NCBI RefSeq assembly: GCF_900109685.1
Contig: NZ_FOBB01000001.1
Location: 1,550,001-1,614,000 of the forward strand
From: Chitinophaga rupis
Lineage (GTDB): Bacteria; Bacteroidota; Bacteroidia; Chitinophagales; Chitinophagaceae
DNA: 64,000 nucleotides
Direction: 5' to 3'
This document shows, piece by piece, positions 28,440 through 35,509 of the stretch. Position numbers and translations under genes: made by a program. Under the pieces are notes generated by a model. It saw only the letters and a program-made list of their open reading frames with translations. It was not told the origin of the DNA and ran no database searches. Numbering within the stretch: the first letter of the stretch is position 1; each line of letters opens with the position of its first letter.

Positions 28440-28472
28440 GATGTGCACATCTGCACATTTAACACATGTGCA
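28440..28472. repeat. Two adjacent palindromes built on ATGTGCA
   Basis: GATGTGCACATC (28440-28451) is a perfect 12-bp palindrome, and directly after it TGCACAT (28452-28458) pairs with ATGTGCA (28466-28472). The block follows the MutS-like gene by 7 bp without a T-run, so it may be an operator or a weak terminator. Confidence 0.4.
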
Positions 28473-28510
28473 TATTTAATCCATGTTTAATTTGGTAGAT
28501 AGCTAATTAA

Positions 28511-28528
28511 TTTAGTATTTTTACTAAA
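28511..28528. promoter_or_regulatory. Inverted repeat next to the radical SAM gene start
   Basis: TTTAGTA-TTTT-TACTAAA, followed by a further TTAGTA at 28533-28538, ends just before the ATG at 28540. It could be a repressor site or a translation-affecting leader hairpin. Confidence 0.4.
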
Positions 28529-28539
28529 ATAATTAGTAT

Positions 28540-29625
28540 ATGACTTTGCCTTTCCAGGAAGGGGGCGCGCCTGAAAATTTATATTATAAGGGCAGGGGTG
28601 CGCAGCTGAATCCAAAGAATAAATTCCTGCAAAGTGAATACGCGCAGGATCACCCGGAAGGGATTGATGAATGGTGGCAGGCGGATGTGCCTACCCAGAT
28701 CATTGAGGAGCATGCAAAATCATTGGTGAATAAGGTTGATAGCCCGGATGTAGGAATGTGGTACTCCATGAATCCCTACCAGGGCTGTGAGCATGGCTGT
28801 ATCTATTGTTATGCGCGTAACTCGCACCAGTACTGGGGCATGAGCGCCGGGCTGGATTTTGAGCGCAAGATCGTGGTAAAAAGAAATGCCCCGGAGCTGC
28901 TGCGCAAGTTCCTGGATAATAAGAACTGGACGCCAAAGCCCATTAGCCTTTCCGGCAATACGGATTGTTACCAGCCGGTGGAACGTAAAATGTGGATCAC
29001 CCGCCAGCTGCTGGAAGTAGCCCTGGAATATAAACAGCCCCTGGGCATTATTACTAAAAATGCGCTGGTGCTGCGGGATAAATACCTGTTACAGAAACTG
29101 GCACAGGACCAGCTGGTATGCGTTTATGTATCCATTACCTCCTTGCAGGAGGACCTGCGTTTAAAAATGGAACCCCGTACCACTACGGCTGCACAGCGTT
29201 TTCGTATAGTCAAAGAGTTAAGTGATGCAGGAATACCCGTAGGGGTAATGACCGCCCCCATGATACCCGGCCTTAATGAGCATGAAATGCCCCAGCTACT
29301 GGAAATGGCCGCCCAGAACGGGGCTAAGTTTGCCGGCTACACCATTGTACGGCTGAACGATGCCATAAAGATCATTTTCAACGACTGGTTATATAAGAAC
29401 TTCCCTGACCGGGCAGATAAGGTATGGCACCTGATAGAAAGCATGCACGGAGGTAAGGTGAACGATAGTGACTTTGGACGCCGCATGCGGGGAGAGGGGA
29501 ATGTAGCAGACCTGATCCGCCAGCAGTTTAAGATCCATACTAAAAAGAACGGGTTGAATATGGAGAAGTTTGAATTAAATACTTCGCTGTTTCAAAGGCC
29601 GCAGCAGCAATTACGGCTTTTCTGA
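28540..29625 (+). CDS. PA0069-family radical SAM protein
   Basis: 361 residues. The radical SAM cluster motif is GCEHGCIYC (Cys83, Cys87, Cys90), preceded by the family-typical WYSMNPYQGCEHG and followed by YARNSHQYWGMSAGLDFERKI. The SPL-like barrel continues to about residue 290 (ITKNALVLRD, MTAPMIPGLNEHE). These proteins are distant relatives of spore photoproduct lyase; no reaction is established for the PA0069 group, though a nucleic-acid repair role has been supposed. The gene stands alone after an inverted-repeat region. Confidence 0.92.
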   Translation: MTLPFQEGGAPENLYYKGRGAQLNPKNKFLQSEYAQDHPEGIDEWWQADVPTQIIEEHAKSLVNKVDSPDVGMWYSMNPYQGCEHGCIYCYARNSHQYWGMSAGLDFERKIVVKRNAPELLRKFLDNKNWTPKPISLSGNTDCYQPVERKMWITRQLLEVALEYKQPLGIITKNALVLRDKYLLQKLAQDQLVCVYVSITSLQEDLRLKMEPRTTTAAQRFRIVKELSDAGIPVGVMTAPMIPGLNEHEMPQLLEMAAQNGAKFAGYTIVRLNDAIKIIFNDWLYKNFPDRADKVWHLIESMHGGKVNDSDFGRRMRGEGNVADLIRQQFKIHTKKNGLNMEKFELNTSLFQRPQQQLRLF

Positions 29626-29633
29626 TATGGGCA

Positions 29634-29714
29634 GTCCACAGACCACGGGCTACAGAGGGCGCCGGCGGTAAGTGTTCATAACCTGTTGCTGATTGTAATC
29701 CGTGGACTGTGGAC
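29634..29714. repeat. Inverted repeat GTCCACAG-type (variant of the dispersed element)
   Basis: GTCCACAGACCACGG (29634-29648) and CCGTGGACTGTGGAC (29700-29714) are inverted copies with one mismatch and enclose 51 bp. The layout and GTCCA units resemble the elements at 5.9 and 34.1 kb. It sits right after the radical SAM gene. Confidence 0.6.
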
Positions 29715-29764
29715 CGGCTTTTATGAAAAAAACATTAATTCTCAAAAAAAAATATCTTTTGGAT

Positions 29765-29795
29765 TTTGTGCAATAAAAAAATAAAAATATCTTTG
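29765..29795 (+). promoter_or_regulatory. Consensus Bacteroidota promoter
   Basis: TTTG (29765-29768), 19 nt, TATCTTTG (29788-29795): both elements and the spacing match the consensus. Start of transcription is expected near 29802, giving a transcript of about 165 nt that ends at the terminator 29936-29967. Confidence 0.8.
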
Positions 29796-29814
29796 TTGCA
29801 GCAAAAGAAAAAAA

Positions 29815-29910
29815 ATGTTACGCAACCATCAACATATTATCTCTGCGGTGTCCTGCAAGCTGAAGAAGCAGGTCAAGAGCGGGTTGCGGGCATGTTGCAC
29901 CAATTGTTAA
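29815..29910 (+). CDS. Short ORF A (31 codons) or structured small RNA
   Basis: ATG at 29815 lies about 13 nt after the predicted transcription start, in an A-rich context typical for Bacteroidota translation starts. The 31-residue product is basic and ends Cys-rich (RACCTNC). It is too short for family assignment. The same RNA can also fold: CGCAACC (29821-29827) pairs with GGTTGCG (29882-29888), enclosing CTCT/AGAG and CCTGC/GCAGG stems. So it may be a small RNA, a small-protein mRNA, or both. A terminator starts 25 nt after the stop. Confidence 0.4.
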   Translation: MLRNHQHIISAVSCKLKKQVKSGLRACCTNC

Positions 29911-29935
29911 CAAACTAGTTATCAAGTGATAAAAC

Positions 29936-29967
29936 AAAAGTCCCGCAGGAAAGATGCGGGACTTTTT
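29936..29967 (+). terminator. Intrinsic terminator of short unit A
   Basis: AAAAGTCCCGCA, 7-nt loop, TGCGGGACTTTTT: a 12-bp GC-rich stem with T-run. Confidence 0.9.
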
Positions 29968-29995
29968 GCTTAAGCGTAGTTCGTAATGATGACTG

Positions 29996-30089
29996 AACAC
30001 AAGACAAAAAGTAGTATAGCAACTGTTGAATGTATGAGCGCATCACCGTCAAAAGAGGGTGCGGTTATGCTATGGGAAAAACTTGTGTT
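29996..30089 (+). ncRNA. Candidate structured RNA B
   Basis: An outer perfect 8-bp stem (AACACAAG 29996-30003 with CTTGTGTT 30082-30089) encloses a second helix (TATAGC with GCTAT and AAC with GTT) and an apical hairpin (CGCA and CC with GG and TGCG). The nested pairing over 94 nt suggests an RNA element. It overlaps short ORF B and shares its downstream terminator. No consensus promoter was found upstream. Confidence 0.35.
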
Positions 30090-30117
30090 AAAAAAGCCTG
30101 ATGGGCAAGGTATATAG
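30034..30117 (+). CDS. Short ORF B (27 codons), doubtful
   Basis: A 27-codon ORF starting MSASPSKEGAVML whose stop lies 24 nt before the terminator at 30142. It is listed because its layout matches ORFs A, C and D (short ORF, about 24 nt, strong terminator). It overlaps the candidate RNA fold B, and coding cannot be shown from sequence alone. Confidence 0.25.
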   Translation: MSASPSKEGAVMLWEKLVLKKPDGQGI

Positions 30118-30141
30118 CAAAGCAAGTACAGTTTTTGTTAT

Positions 30142-30178
30142 AAGATCCCGGCCCGTTGGAAATCGTGCCGGGATTTTT
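30142..30178 (+). terminator. Intrinsic terminator of short unit B
   Basis: AAGATCCCGGC, 14-nt loop, GCCGGGATTTTT. It lies inside the upstream open frame of the DinB-like gene, which supports the later start chosen for that gene. Confidence 0.85.
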
Positions 30179-30256
30179 GTTTTTAAATACTTTAATACGT
30201 TATGTACTAGCCCGTACAAAGGATCAGGAAGGTGCATAACCCCAAATAGTGAGATC

Positions 30257-30829
30257 ATGAGAAATATTATTCAAACAGTAAGAGAGGCTTTGCTGAACAA
30301 CTTCAAGGAGTTGGATACGTGGTTTGACCGGGATCCGGTTTTGCTGGATTTTAAACCCGGGCCGGATCAGTGGAATGCCCATGAAGTGCTGGAGCATATT
30401 AGCCTTACCAATTATTTTTTATTACTGATCATTAACAAAGCTACCCGCCGTGCGCTGGATCGTAAAAGTACTGGCCATACGGTAATACTGCCGGGCGACT
30501 ACTTTGACAAATTTGAGCAGATAGAGGTGATAGGCAGCCAGTCATTCGGCTGGATACGTCCCGATCATATGGAGCCTACGGGTATGAAGGATATGCAGGA
30601 TGTAAGAGCCTTGCTGAAGCAGCAGTTTGCGCAGTGTATGTACAACCTGAGCCTGTTGAAGAACGGGGAAGGGCGCCTGGTGTTCACCAATATGTCTGTA
30701 AATAACCTAGGTAAGCTGGATATATACCAGTATATCTATTTCCTTACCAAGCATATTGAAAGGCATATCCGCCAGCTGCAGCGGCTGGAAAAGCAATTCT
30801 CTTCTACAGGTAGTATGGAATTAATATAA
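30257..30829 (+). CDS. DinB-like (DUF664-type) four-helix protein
   Basis: 190 residues from the ATG at 30257; the frame is open from 30101 but a terminator (30142-30178) lies in that part. The sequence fits the DinB/YfiT four-helix bundle: WNAHEVLEHISLTNYFLLLII in the first half and the C-terminal YLTKHIERHIRQLQRLE, which carry the His residues usually binding a divalent metal. DinB-type proteins include thiol transferases (bacillithiol or mycothiol) and proteins of unknown role; the name comes from a damage-inducible B. subtilis gene. It lies between the short units A/B and C/D. Confidence 0.82.
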   Translation: MRNIIQTVREALLNNFKELDTWFDRDPVLLDFKPGPDQWNAHEVLEHISLTNYFLLLIINKATRRALDRKSTGHTVILPGDYFDKFEQIEVIGSQSFGWIRPDHMEPTGMKDMQDVRALLKQQFAQCMYNLSLLKNGEGRLVFTNMSVNNLGKLDIYQYIYFLTKHIERHIRQLQRLEKQFSSTGSMELI

Positions 30830-30893
30830 AAACGGTCGACCAGCATCATCTGTTGCTGTTAATCCTTTTTTTGCTTTCGAGTTCATTTATAGT

Positions 30894-30931
30894 GCGTGCC
30901 ATCCAATAGCTAAGTGATGGCACGCTGTTTT
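30894..30931 (+). terminator. Probable terminator of DinB-like gene
   Basis: GCGTGCCATC and GATGGCACGC form a perfect 10-bp stem with a 12-nt loop, followed by TGTTTT, 65 bp after the stop codon. The U-tract is short. Confidence 0.6.
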
Positions 30932-30976
30932 AACAGGAATGGCTAAACGAAAATTTTTGAAAAAGAAGCAGAAAAA

Positions 30977-31009
30977 TTTGCAGGATCAGAAATATTCGAT
31001 TTATCTTTG
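30977..31009 (+). promoter_or_regulatory. Consensus-like Bacteroidota promoter
   Basis: TTTG (30977-30980), 21 nt, TATCTTTG (31002-31009). The -7 element is identical to that of unit A. Transcription should begin near 31016, about 30 nt before short ORF C. Confidence 0.7.
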
Positions 31010-31046
31010 CAGGGTTCAATTCAATTAATCACAAAACCATTTTAAC

Positions 31047-31133
31047 ATGCGTCAATTCATCATAAATACAAAAGCAGCGGGGTCCTTTCCAAAGGGGCAT
31101 CACAGTTGCCGGGCATGTTATAACGAGAAATGA
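31047..31133 (+). CDS. Short ORF C (28 codons) or structured small RNA
   Basis: Starts MRQFIINTKAAG and ends with a Cys-x2-Cys pair (SCRAC). The stop lies 24 nt before a strong terminator, and a consensus promoter lies upstream, so an independent transcript of about 175 nt is likely. The start region AACATGC (31044-31050) can pair exactly with GCATGTT (31114-31120), with a CCTTT/AAAGG hairpin inside, so the start codon may be masked or the RNA may be non-coding. The N-terminus resembles ORF D (M-x-Q-x-x-I-N-T). Confidence 0.4.
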   Translation: MRQFIINTKAAGSFPKGHHSCRACYNEK

Positions 31134-31157
31134 GACAAAGAGATTTGTGTATATAAC

Positions 31158-31191
31158 AAAAAGCCCGGCTGATAATGAGCCGGGCTTTTTT
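31158..31191 (+). terminator. Intrinsic terminator of short unit C
   Basis: AAAAAGCCCGGCT, 7-nt loop, AGCCGGGCTTTTTT: long GC-rich stem with T-run. Confidence 0.92.
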
Positions 31192-31203
31192 GTTACCCGG
31201 AAT

Positions 31204-31341
31204 ATGCTTCAGATACTAATAAACACACACCGCCGTGGGCAGTTGCCCGGTATCACAGCGCCTGACACAGGCCGCTATTACCGGAACAGGGCTGGCTTTG
31301 CACATCGCAAGGTCTGTTGGGTAAGGTATGCAATGATGTAA
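31204..31341 (+). CDS. Short ORF D (45 codons), doubtful
   Basis: ATG 31204 follows the unit C terminator by 12 bp; the product starts MLQILINTHRRGQLPG and is Arg/Tyr-rich. Codon-level comparison with ORF C over the first 15 codons shows shared M, Q, I, N, T, G and P, some with different codons, hinting at common ancestry at protein level. Its stop lies 22 nt before the next terminator. No separate promoter is visible, so it would depend on read-through or an unrecognised start. Confidence 0.3.
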   Translation: MLQILINTHRRGQLPGITAPDTGRYYRNRAGFAHRKVCWVRYAMM

Positions 31342-31363
31342 TGGTAAAACATGCACATTATTC

Positions 31364-31396
31364 AGCCCTGCCCGTGTACGCGAGCAGGGCTTTTTT
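31364..31396 (+). terminator. Intrinsic terminator of short unit D
   Basis: AGCCCTGC, 12-nt loop, GCAGGGCT followed by a T-run. Confidence 0.9.
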
Positions 31397-31462
31397 GTAA
31401 GATATTTTTTTCGTCTCTGTTTGCATTAACCTCCTATTCAACAACGCCAGGTGCGTTACAAT

Positions 31463-31530
31463 GTATTCATCTTTACCAGGGGCCGGCAGCATAAGGAACG
31501 CTGTGAGTGCACTGGTAAAGAAACGAATAC
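31463..31530 (+). ncRNA. Long hairpin before the AAA-rtcB operon
   Basis: GTATTC (31463-31468) pairs with GAATAC (31525-31530), and after a small asymmetric internal loop TCTTTACCAG (31470-31479) pairs with CTGGTAAAGA (31512-31521), all perfect; an apical CAGC/GCTG helix follows. The 68-nt structure ends 33 bp before the AAA ATPase start. It could be a leader element, a processing or regulatory site, or a small RNA with a long bulged stem. Part of the gene-free interval 31397-31563; no consensus promoter was recognised there. Confidence 0.5.
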
Positions 31531-31563
31531 GGACCCGCGCCCCGGCTATTAACACAACCACTG

Positions 31564-32625
31564 ATGAACAATCATATACAACAACAACGCATCATATCGG
31601 CAGACAGCATTTTCAGCACCCGGCTGCTGGAATCCAAGCAGTTCTATATGTATTGCTTTAATGCCATACCCAGCGTAAACCTGGTATTAGGCATTGATGG
31701 ATACCGCGCGCTGAAGATTTTCAGGGAAACATTTGCAGCTGATATACAACAGAGCTACCAATACGGTGTGCTGGAACGTAAAGAAAAGAAATACGAATAT
31801 TCCATTACCCTGATAGTAATGAACAACAACTGCATGGTGGAATTTGGAGAAGGTTATGGTGAAATACTGCATAACGGGCAAAACACTGCTTTTGTGGATG
31901 AAGTGACCGCACTGTTACGCAAATTCAGAAAACGGGTAAAGCATAAGAAGAACAACATTAGCCTGATCACCAACGATGGACATGGCCTGGAGCTGAGCAA
32001 CATGGAGATCAAAAAAACAAAGCTGGACCTGAGCCTTTATTATGAAGATGATTTTGCGGCGATTGACAACACTATTCAAAAGCGGCTGAACAAGCAGAAT
32101 GATAAAGGTATTGTACTGCTGCACGGCTTACCGGGAACCGGTAAAACCACTTACCTGCGGTATTTGATAGGGCGGCTGAAGAAGCGGGTATTATTTGTAT
32201 CGCCCAGCATGGCTACCCACATTACGCAGCCCGGCTTTATAGACCTGCTGATAGAAAACCCGAACAGCATCCTGGTGATTGAAGATGCAGAGAACATTGT
32301 GATGGACCGTAAGCTTACCGGTGAATCAACTGTATCAAACCTGCTGAACATTTCAGACGGCCTGCTGGCAGACTGCCTGAACGTGCAGGTGATCTGCACC
32401 TTTAACAGTGACCTGTCTATGATAGACAGTGCGCTGCTGCGGAAGGGGCGGTTGATCGCGAAGTATGAATTTTCCCGGCTGTCTGTTCCCAAGGCGCAGC
32501 AGCTGTCGCGCCACCTGGGCTTTGATACAGACATCTATCAGCCCATGAGCATTGCGGAAATTGCTAATCAAAATGAAAAGTCCTTTGAAAGAAAGGCATC
32601 CCTGATAGGCTTCAGGGCTAACTAA
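31564..32625 (+). CDS. BCS1-like AAA-family ATPase next to RtcB
   Basis: 353 residues. An N-terminal domain of about 160 residues with no recognised family precedes a single AAA module: Walker A GLPGTGKT (188-195), Walker B in ILVIEDAE (236-243), and a C-terminal sensor/arginine segment SALLRKGRLIAKYEF as in BCS1-type ATPases. No transmembrane segment is evident. It lies 19 bp upstream of rtcB and is surely cotranscribed, so it probably remodels an RNA or protein client of the ligase; this role is inferred from context only. Confidence 0.88.
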   Translation: MNNHIQQQRIISADSIFSTRLLESKQFYMYCFNAIPSVNLVLGIDGYRALKIFRETFAADIQQSYQYGVLERKEKKYEYSITLIVMNNNCMVEFGEGYGEILHNGQNTAFVDEVTALLRKFRKRVKHKKNNISLITNDGHGLELSNMEIKKTKLDLSLYYEDDFAAIDNTIQKRLNKQNDKGIVLLHGLPGTGKTTYLRYLIGRLKKRVLFVSPSMATHITQPGFIDLLIENPNSILVIEDAENIVMDRKLTGESTVSNLLNISDGLLADCLNVQVICTFNSDLSMIDSALLRKGRLIAKYEFSRLSVPKAQQLSRHLGFDTDIYQPMSIAEIANQNEKSFERKASLIGFRAN

Positions 32626-32644
32626 AATATTCAAAACCCACGAT

Positions 32645-34054
32645 ATGCCCAGATTAAGACTTACCGGTAAGGCGCTACGTAACATAGGATACCCTGAGGG
32701 GCCTGCGATCAGCGTAGCCATTACCGCTATGGAAAAACAATTCAGACATCATTCCGAAGAGGCGGCGTTGGATATCTTAAAGCAGGTGCTGTTAGATCCG
32801 ATGGCCTACCTGGCGGATGATGGTTTGCGAAAAGTAGCGGGTAAGTTGATGGAGACAAAAGAGGAAGAAGATATTCCGCTAAAAGAAATACCGGTGCCCT
32901 ATGAAATATACGGGGCCGGGTTTATTGAAACCGGCGCCCTGCAGCAAATGAATAATGCAGTAAGGCTGCCGGTAGCAGTAGCCGGCGCTTTAATGCCGGA
33001 TGCGCACCATGGTTATGGTTTGCCCATTGGCGGCGTGCTGGCTACCCATAATGCTGTAATACCCTACGGGGTAGGCGTAGACATTGGCTGCCGCATGTGC
33101 CTGAGCATACTGGACCTGCCGGTGGTATCATTAGAGCGGCACGCAGCCAAGTTTAAAAGAGAGCTGGTAACACAAACAGAATTTGGGGCCGGCGCTACCT
33201 GGGTAGGCAAAACAGAAGACGCTGTGCTGGAACATGCGCTGTTCCGCGAAATACCTATGCTGCGGCACCTGCACAAAAAAGCGGTGGAACAGCTGGGAAC
33301 CTCCGGCAGCGGTAACCACTTTGTAGAATGGGGCATTGTACAAATAACAGGTACCAATGAATTTAACCTGCCGGCAGGTACTTATGTTGGCCTGTTATCG
33401 CACTCCGGCTCACGGGGCCTGGGTGCACAAATAGCAGCGCACTATACCCGGCTGGCGCGGGAATTATGCCAGCTGCCCAGGATGGCGCAGCACTTTGCCT
33501 GGCTGGAATTAGATAAAGAAGCGGGCCAGGAATATTGGGCTGCCATGAACCTGGCCGGCGATTATGCCAGCGCCTGCCATAACCAGATACACCGGCGTTT
33601 AATTAAAGCCATGGATGCGCGCCTGCTGGCAAGGGTTGAGAACCATCACAACTTTGCCTGGAAAGAGATCCATAACGGACAGGAGGTGATAGTGCACCGC
33701 AAAGGCGCTACACCGGCCGGTAAGGGAGTGCTGGGCATTATACCCGGTTCTATGACGGCGCCCGGTTATATTGTAAGAGGCAGGGGGGAGGCAGCATCTT
33801 TACACTCCGCATCACATGGCGCAGGCCGTGCAATGTCGCGCTTTAATGCGGCGCAATCCATATCCCAGTATGAGCTGAACAAATACCTGAAAGAACAGGG
33901 GGTAATACTGGTCGGCGGTGGACCAGATGAAGCGCCCATGGCGTATAAGAACATTAATGAAGTAATGGCGGCGCAAAGCAGCCTGGTGGATGTAATAGGA
34001 CGCTTTCAGCCCAGAATAGTGCGGATGGCCGATGATGGCGGCAAGGAAGATTAG
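32645..34054 (+). CDS. rtcB: RtcB-family RNA-splicing ligase
   Basis: 469 residues, normal for RtcB. RtcB joins 2',3'-cyclic phosphate (or 3'-phosphate) RNA ends to 5'-OH ends using GTP and Mn2+. All catalytic landmarks are visible: MPDAHHGYGLPIGG (Asp119), GVGVDIGC (Cys149), SGSGNHFVEW (His225), LSHSGSRGLG (His253), VENHHNFAW (His334/335) and SASHGAGR with the guanylylated His391. The enzyme should be active. No archease or RtcA (cyclase) gene is near; instead the partner is an AAA ATPase. Regulation may involve the upstream hairpin. Confidence 0.95.
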   Translation: MPRLRLTGKALRNIGYPEGPAISVAITAMEKQFRHHSEEAALDILKQVLLDPMAYLADDGLRKVAGKLMETKEEEDIPLKEIPVPYEIYGAGFIETGALQQMNNAVRLPVAVAGALMPDAHHGYGLPIGGVLATHNAVIPYGVGVDIGCRMCLSILDLPVVSLERHAAKFKRELVTQTEFGAGATWVGKTEDAVLEHALFREIPMLRHLHKKAVEQLGTSGSGNHFVEWGIVQITGTNEFNLPAGTYVGLLSHSGSRGLGAQIAAHYTRLARELCQLPRMAQHFAWLELDKEAGQEYWAAMNLAGDYASACHNQIHRRLIKAMDARLLARVENHHNFAWKEIHNGQEVIVHRKGATPAGKGVLGIIPGSMTAPGYIVRGRGEAASLHSASHGAGRAMSRFNAAQSISQYELNKYLKEQGVILVGGGPDEAPMAYKNINEVMAAQSSLVDVIGRFQPRIVRMADDGGKED

Positions 34055-34059
34055 TAGAG

Positions 34060-34198
34060 GTCCATGGTCCATGGTCGATGGTCCATTGCATAGTACATAA
34101 GGTAGTTATTCAATAAATGCGTTGTTGTCATCAACCTGAATTTTATATGATGCTGCTATACGTATTGTGCAATGGACCATCGACTATGGACCATGGAC
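34060..34198. repeat. Dispersed element with inverted ends (copy 2)
   Basis: Left end 34060-34090 and right end 34168-34198 are inverted copies over about 31 bp with one mismatch, and match the ends of the element at 5936-6126. The inner TTGCA/TGCAA pairs extend the stem. The 77-bp core is unrelated in length to copy 1 and has no ORF. It begins 5 bp after the rtcB stop. Confidence 0.85.
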
Positions 34199-34200
34199 TT

Positions 34201-34229
34201 AAATAGTCTATAAAAACTATAGACTATTT
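34201..34229. promoter_or_regulatory. Perfect 12-bp inverted repeat upstream of the hydroxylase gene
   Basis: AAATAGTCTATA-AAAAC-TATAGACTATTT lies directly beyond the dispersed element and 62 bp before the next start codon. It lacks a T-run, so an operator for the hydroxylase gene is more likely than a terminator. Confidence 0.4.
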
Positions 34230-34291
34230 AAAATAAAAGCAGTATTATTGTAACCGTTTACCACCACCTTATTATTGTTTAGCCGTAGTCT

Positions 34292-35506
34292 ATGCACTTA
34301 AATCACATGGCATGGGCCATTCCACTATTCCTGTTACTCATGGGTATTGAATATGGAGTAGCCCGTAAAAAGGGGTGGAGGTATTTCAGCTTTTCCACTT
34401 CCATATCTAACCTGAATGTAGGGGTAGCAGAGCGTTTGCTGGATACCTTTACCATAGGCATCTTCTATTTTGTATATGATTACCTGCACCGGCATTTTGC
34501 CATCTTTAACATACAATCCAGCGTGCTGTTGTGGATAGCGTTGCTGATCCTCACGGATTTTATATGGTACTGGTATCACCGCCTGGCGCATGAAGTGAAT
34601 ATTTTGTGGGGCGCGCATGTAGTACATCATCAGAGCGAGGATTTTAATTACACGGTATCTGCACGTATTACAGTGTTCCAGGCATTTGCCAGGATGATGT
34701 TCTGGTCTGTGCTGCCGGTAATAGGCTTTCCGCCGGCCATGATCATCAGTGTGCAGCTGGTACATGGGTTATACCCGTTCTTTATTCATACGCGCACTAT
34801 TGGTAAGCTGGGCGTGCTGGAATACATATTTGTAACACCCTCGCACCACCGCGTACACCATGCCTGCAATGAACAATACCTGGATAAGAATTACGGGGAT
34901 GTGCTTATTATCTGGGATAAGCTGTTCGGCACTTTTGTAACAGAAGAGGAGGAGCCGGAGTATGGGCTCACCAAACCGCTGGACAGCCATAGTTTTTTAT
35001 GGCAGCACTTTCATTTTCTGCTGGAGATAGCCTATGCCTTCAGGCAGGCGAAGGGCTTAAAACAAAAATGGCTGGTGGTGTTCGGAAAGCCGGATCATAT
35101 TAACCCGGGTATAAGGGAGGTGCTGGAAGAAAAGTTCCTGTTCCGGAACCCAACCGGCACTACTACCAGGCGGCTGCATAATTATGTAGCAGCGCAAATG
35201 GTAATGACGCTGGCAGCGTTGTTCTTTTTCCTGCTGCTGGAAAAATATATTCCCCTGTTTGTGCAGGCCTGTTTTACAATATTCATTTTCCTGACGCTGA
35301 TTAACAGCGGGGCTATACTGGAACAGCGGCAATGGGTGTTTTACCTGGAATATGCGCGTTTGCTGGTGATCTTTTTAGCGGTGTATTATTGCTGGCCCAG
35401 GCCAGGCTTGTTATGGCTGATAGCCCTGGTGCAAACGCTGGTATTTTATTATAAAGCTACTATTCAGCAAAGATATTTACGCCTGTTATACGGCATAAGA
35501 ACTTAA
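34292..35506 (+). CDS. Sterol desaturase/fatty acid hydroxylase-superfamily membrane protein
   Basis: 404 residues with about six to eight hydrophobic helices. The di-iron His clusters of the superfamily are complete: WYWYHRLAHE, GAHVVHHQSEDFN, and PSHHRVHHACN (about residues 90-195). The C-terminal third is a further membrane region (from about 300). Enzymes of this group hydroxylate or desaturate lipids, carotenoids or ether lipids at the membrane; the substrate here is unknown. The tRNA-like element begins 4 bp after the stop codon and could be cotranscribed. Confidence 0.9.
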   Translation: MHLNHMAWAIPLFLLLMGIEYGVARKKGWRYFSFSTSISNLNVGVAERLLDTFTIGIFYFVYDYLHRHFAIFNIQSSVLLWIALLILTDFIWYWYHRLAHEVNILWGAHVVHHQSEDFNYTVSARITVFQAFARMMFWSVLPVIGFPPAMIISVQLVHGLYPFFIHTRTIGKLGVLEYIFVTPSHHRVHHACNEQYLDKNYGDVLIIWDKLFGTFVTEEEEPEYGLTKPLDSHSFLWQHFHFLLEIAYAFRQAKGLKQKWLVVFGKPDHINPGIREVLEEKFLFRNPTGTTTRRLHNYVAAQMVMTLAALFFFLLLEKYIPLFVQACFTIFIFLTLINSGAILEQRQWVFYLEYARLLVIFLAVYYCWPRPGLLWLIALVQTLVFYYKATIQQRYLRLLYGIRT

Positions 35507-35509
35507 TAT

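Noticed and set aside
29802..29967. SRP RNA, tmRNA or 6S RNA
   Set aside because: The conserved SRP GGAAG-type loop and tmRNA features are absent; a 6S-like rod is only loosely possible and the transcript appears too short.
30101..30256. N-terminal extension of the DinB-like protein
   Set aside because: The stretch contains the strong terminator at 30142-30178 and has no DinB similarity.
30939..31028. 29-codon Lys-rich ORF
   Set aside because: It overlaps the promoter of short unit C and is best explained by the A-rich promoter sequence.
31461..31661. 66-residue open frame overlapping the AAA gene start
   Set aside because: It is formed by the leader hairpin and the 5' part of the AAA gene in another frame.
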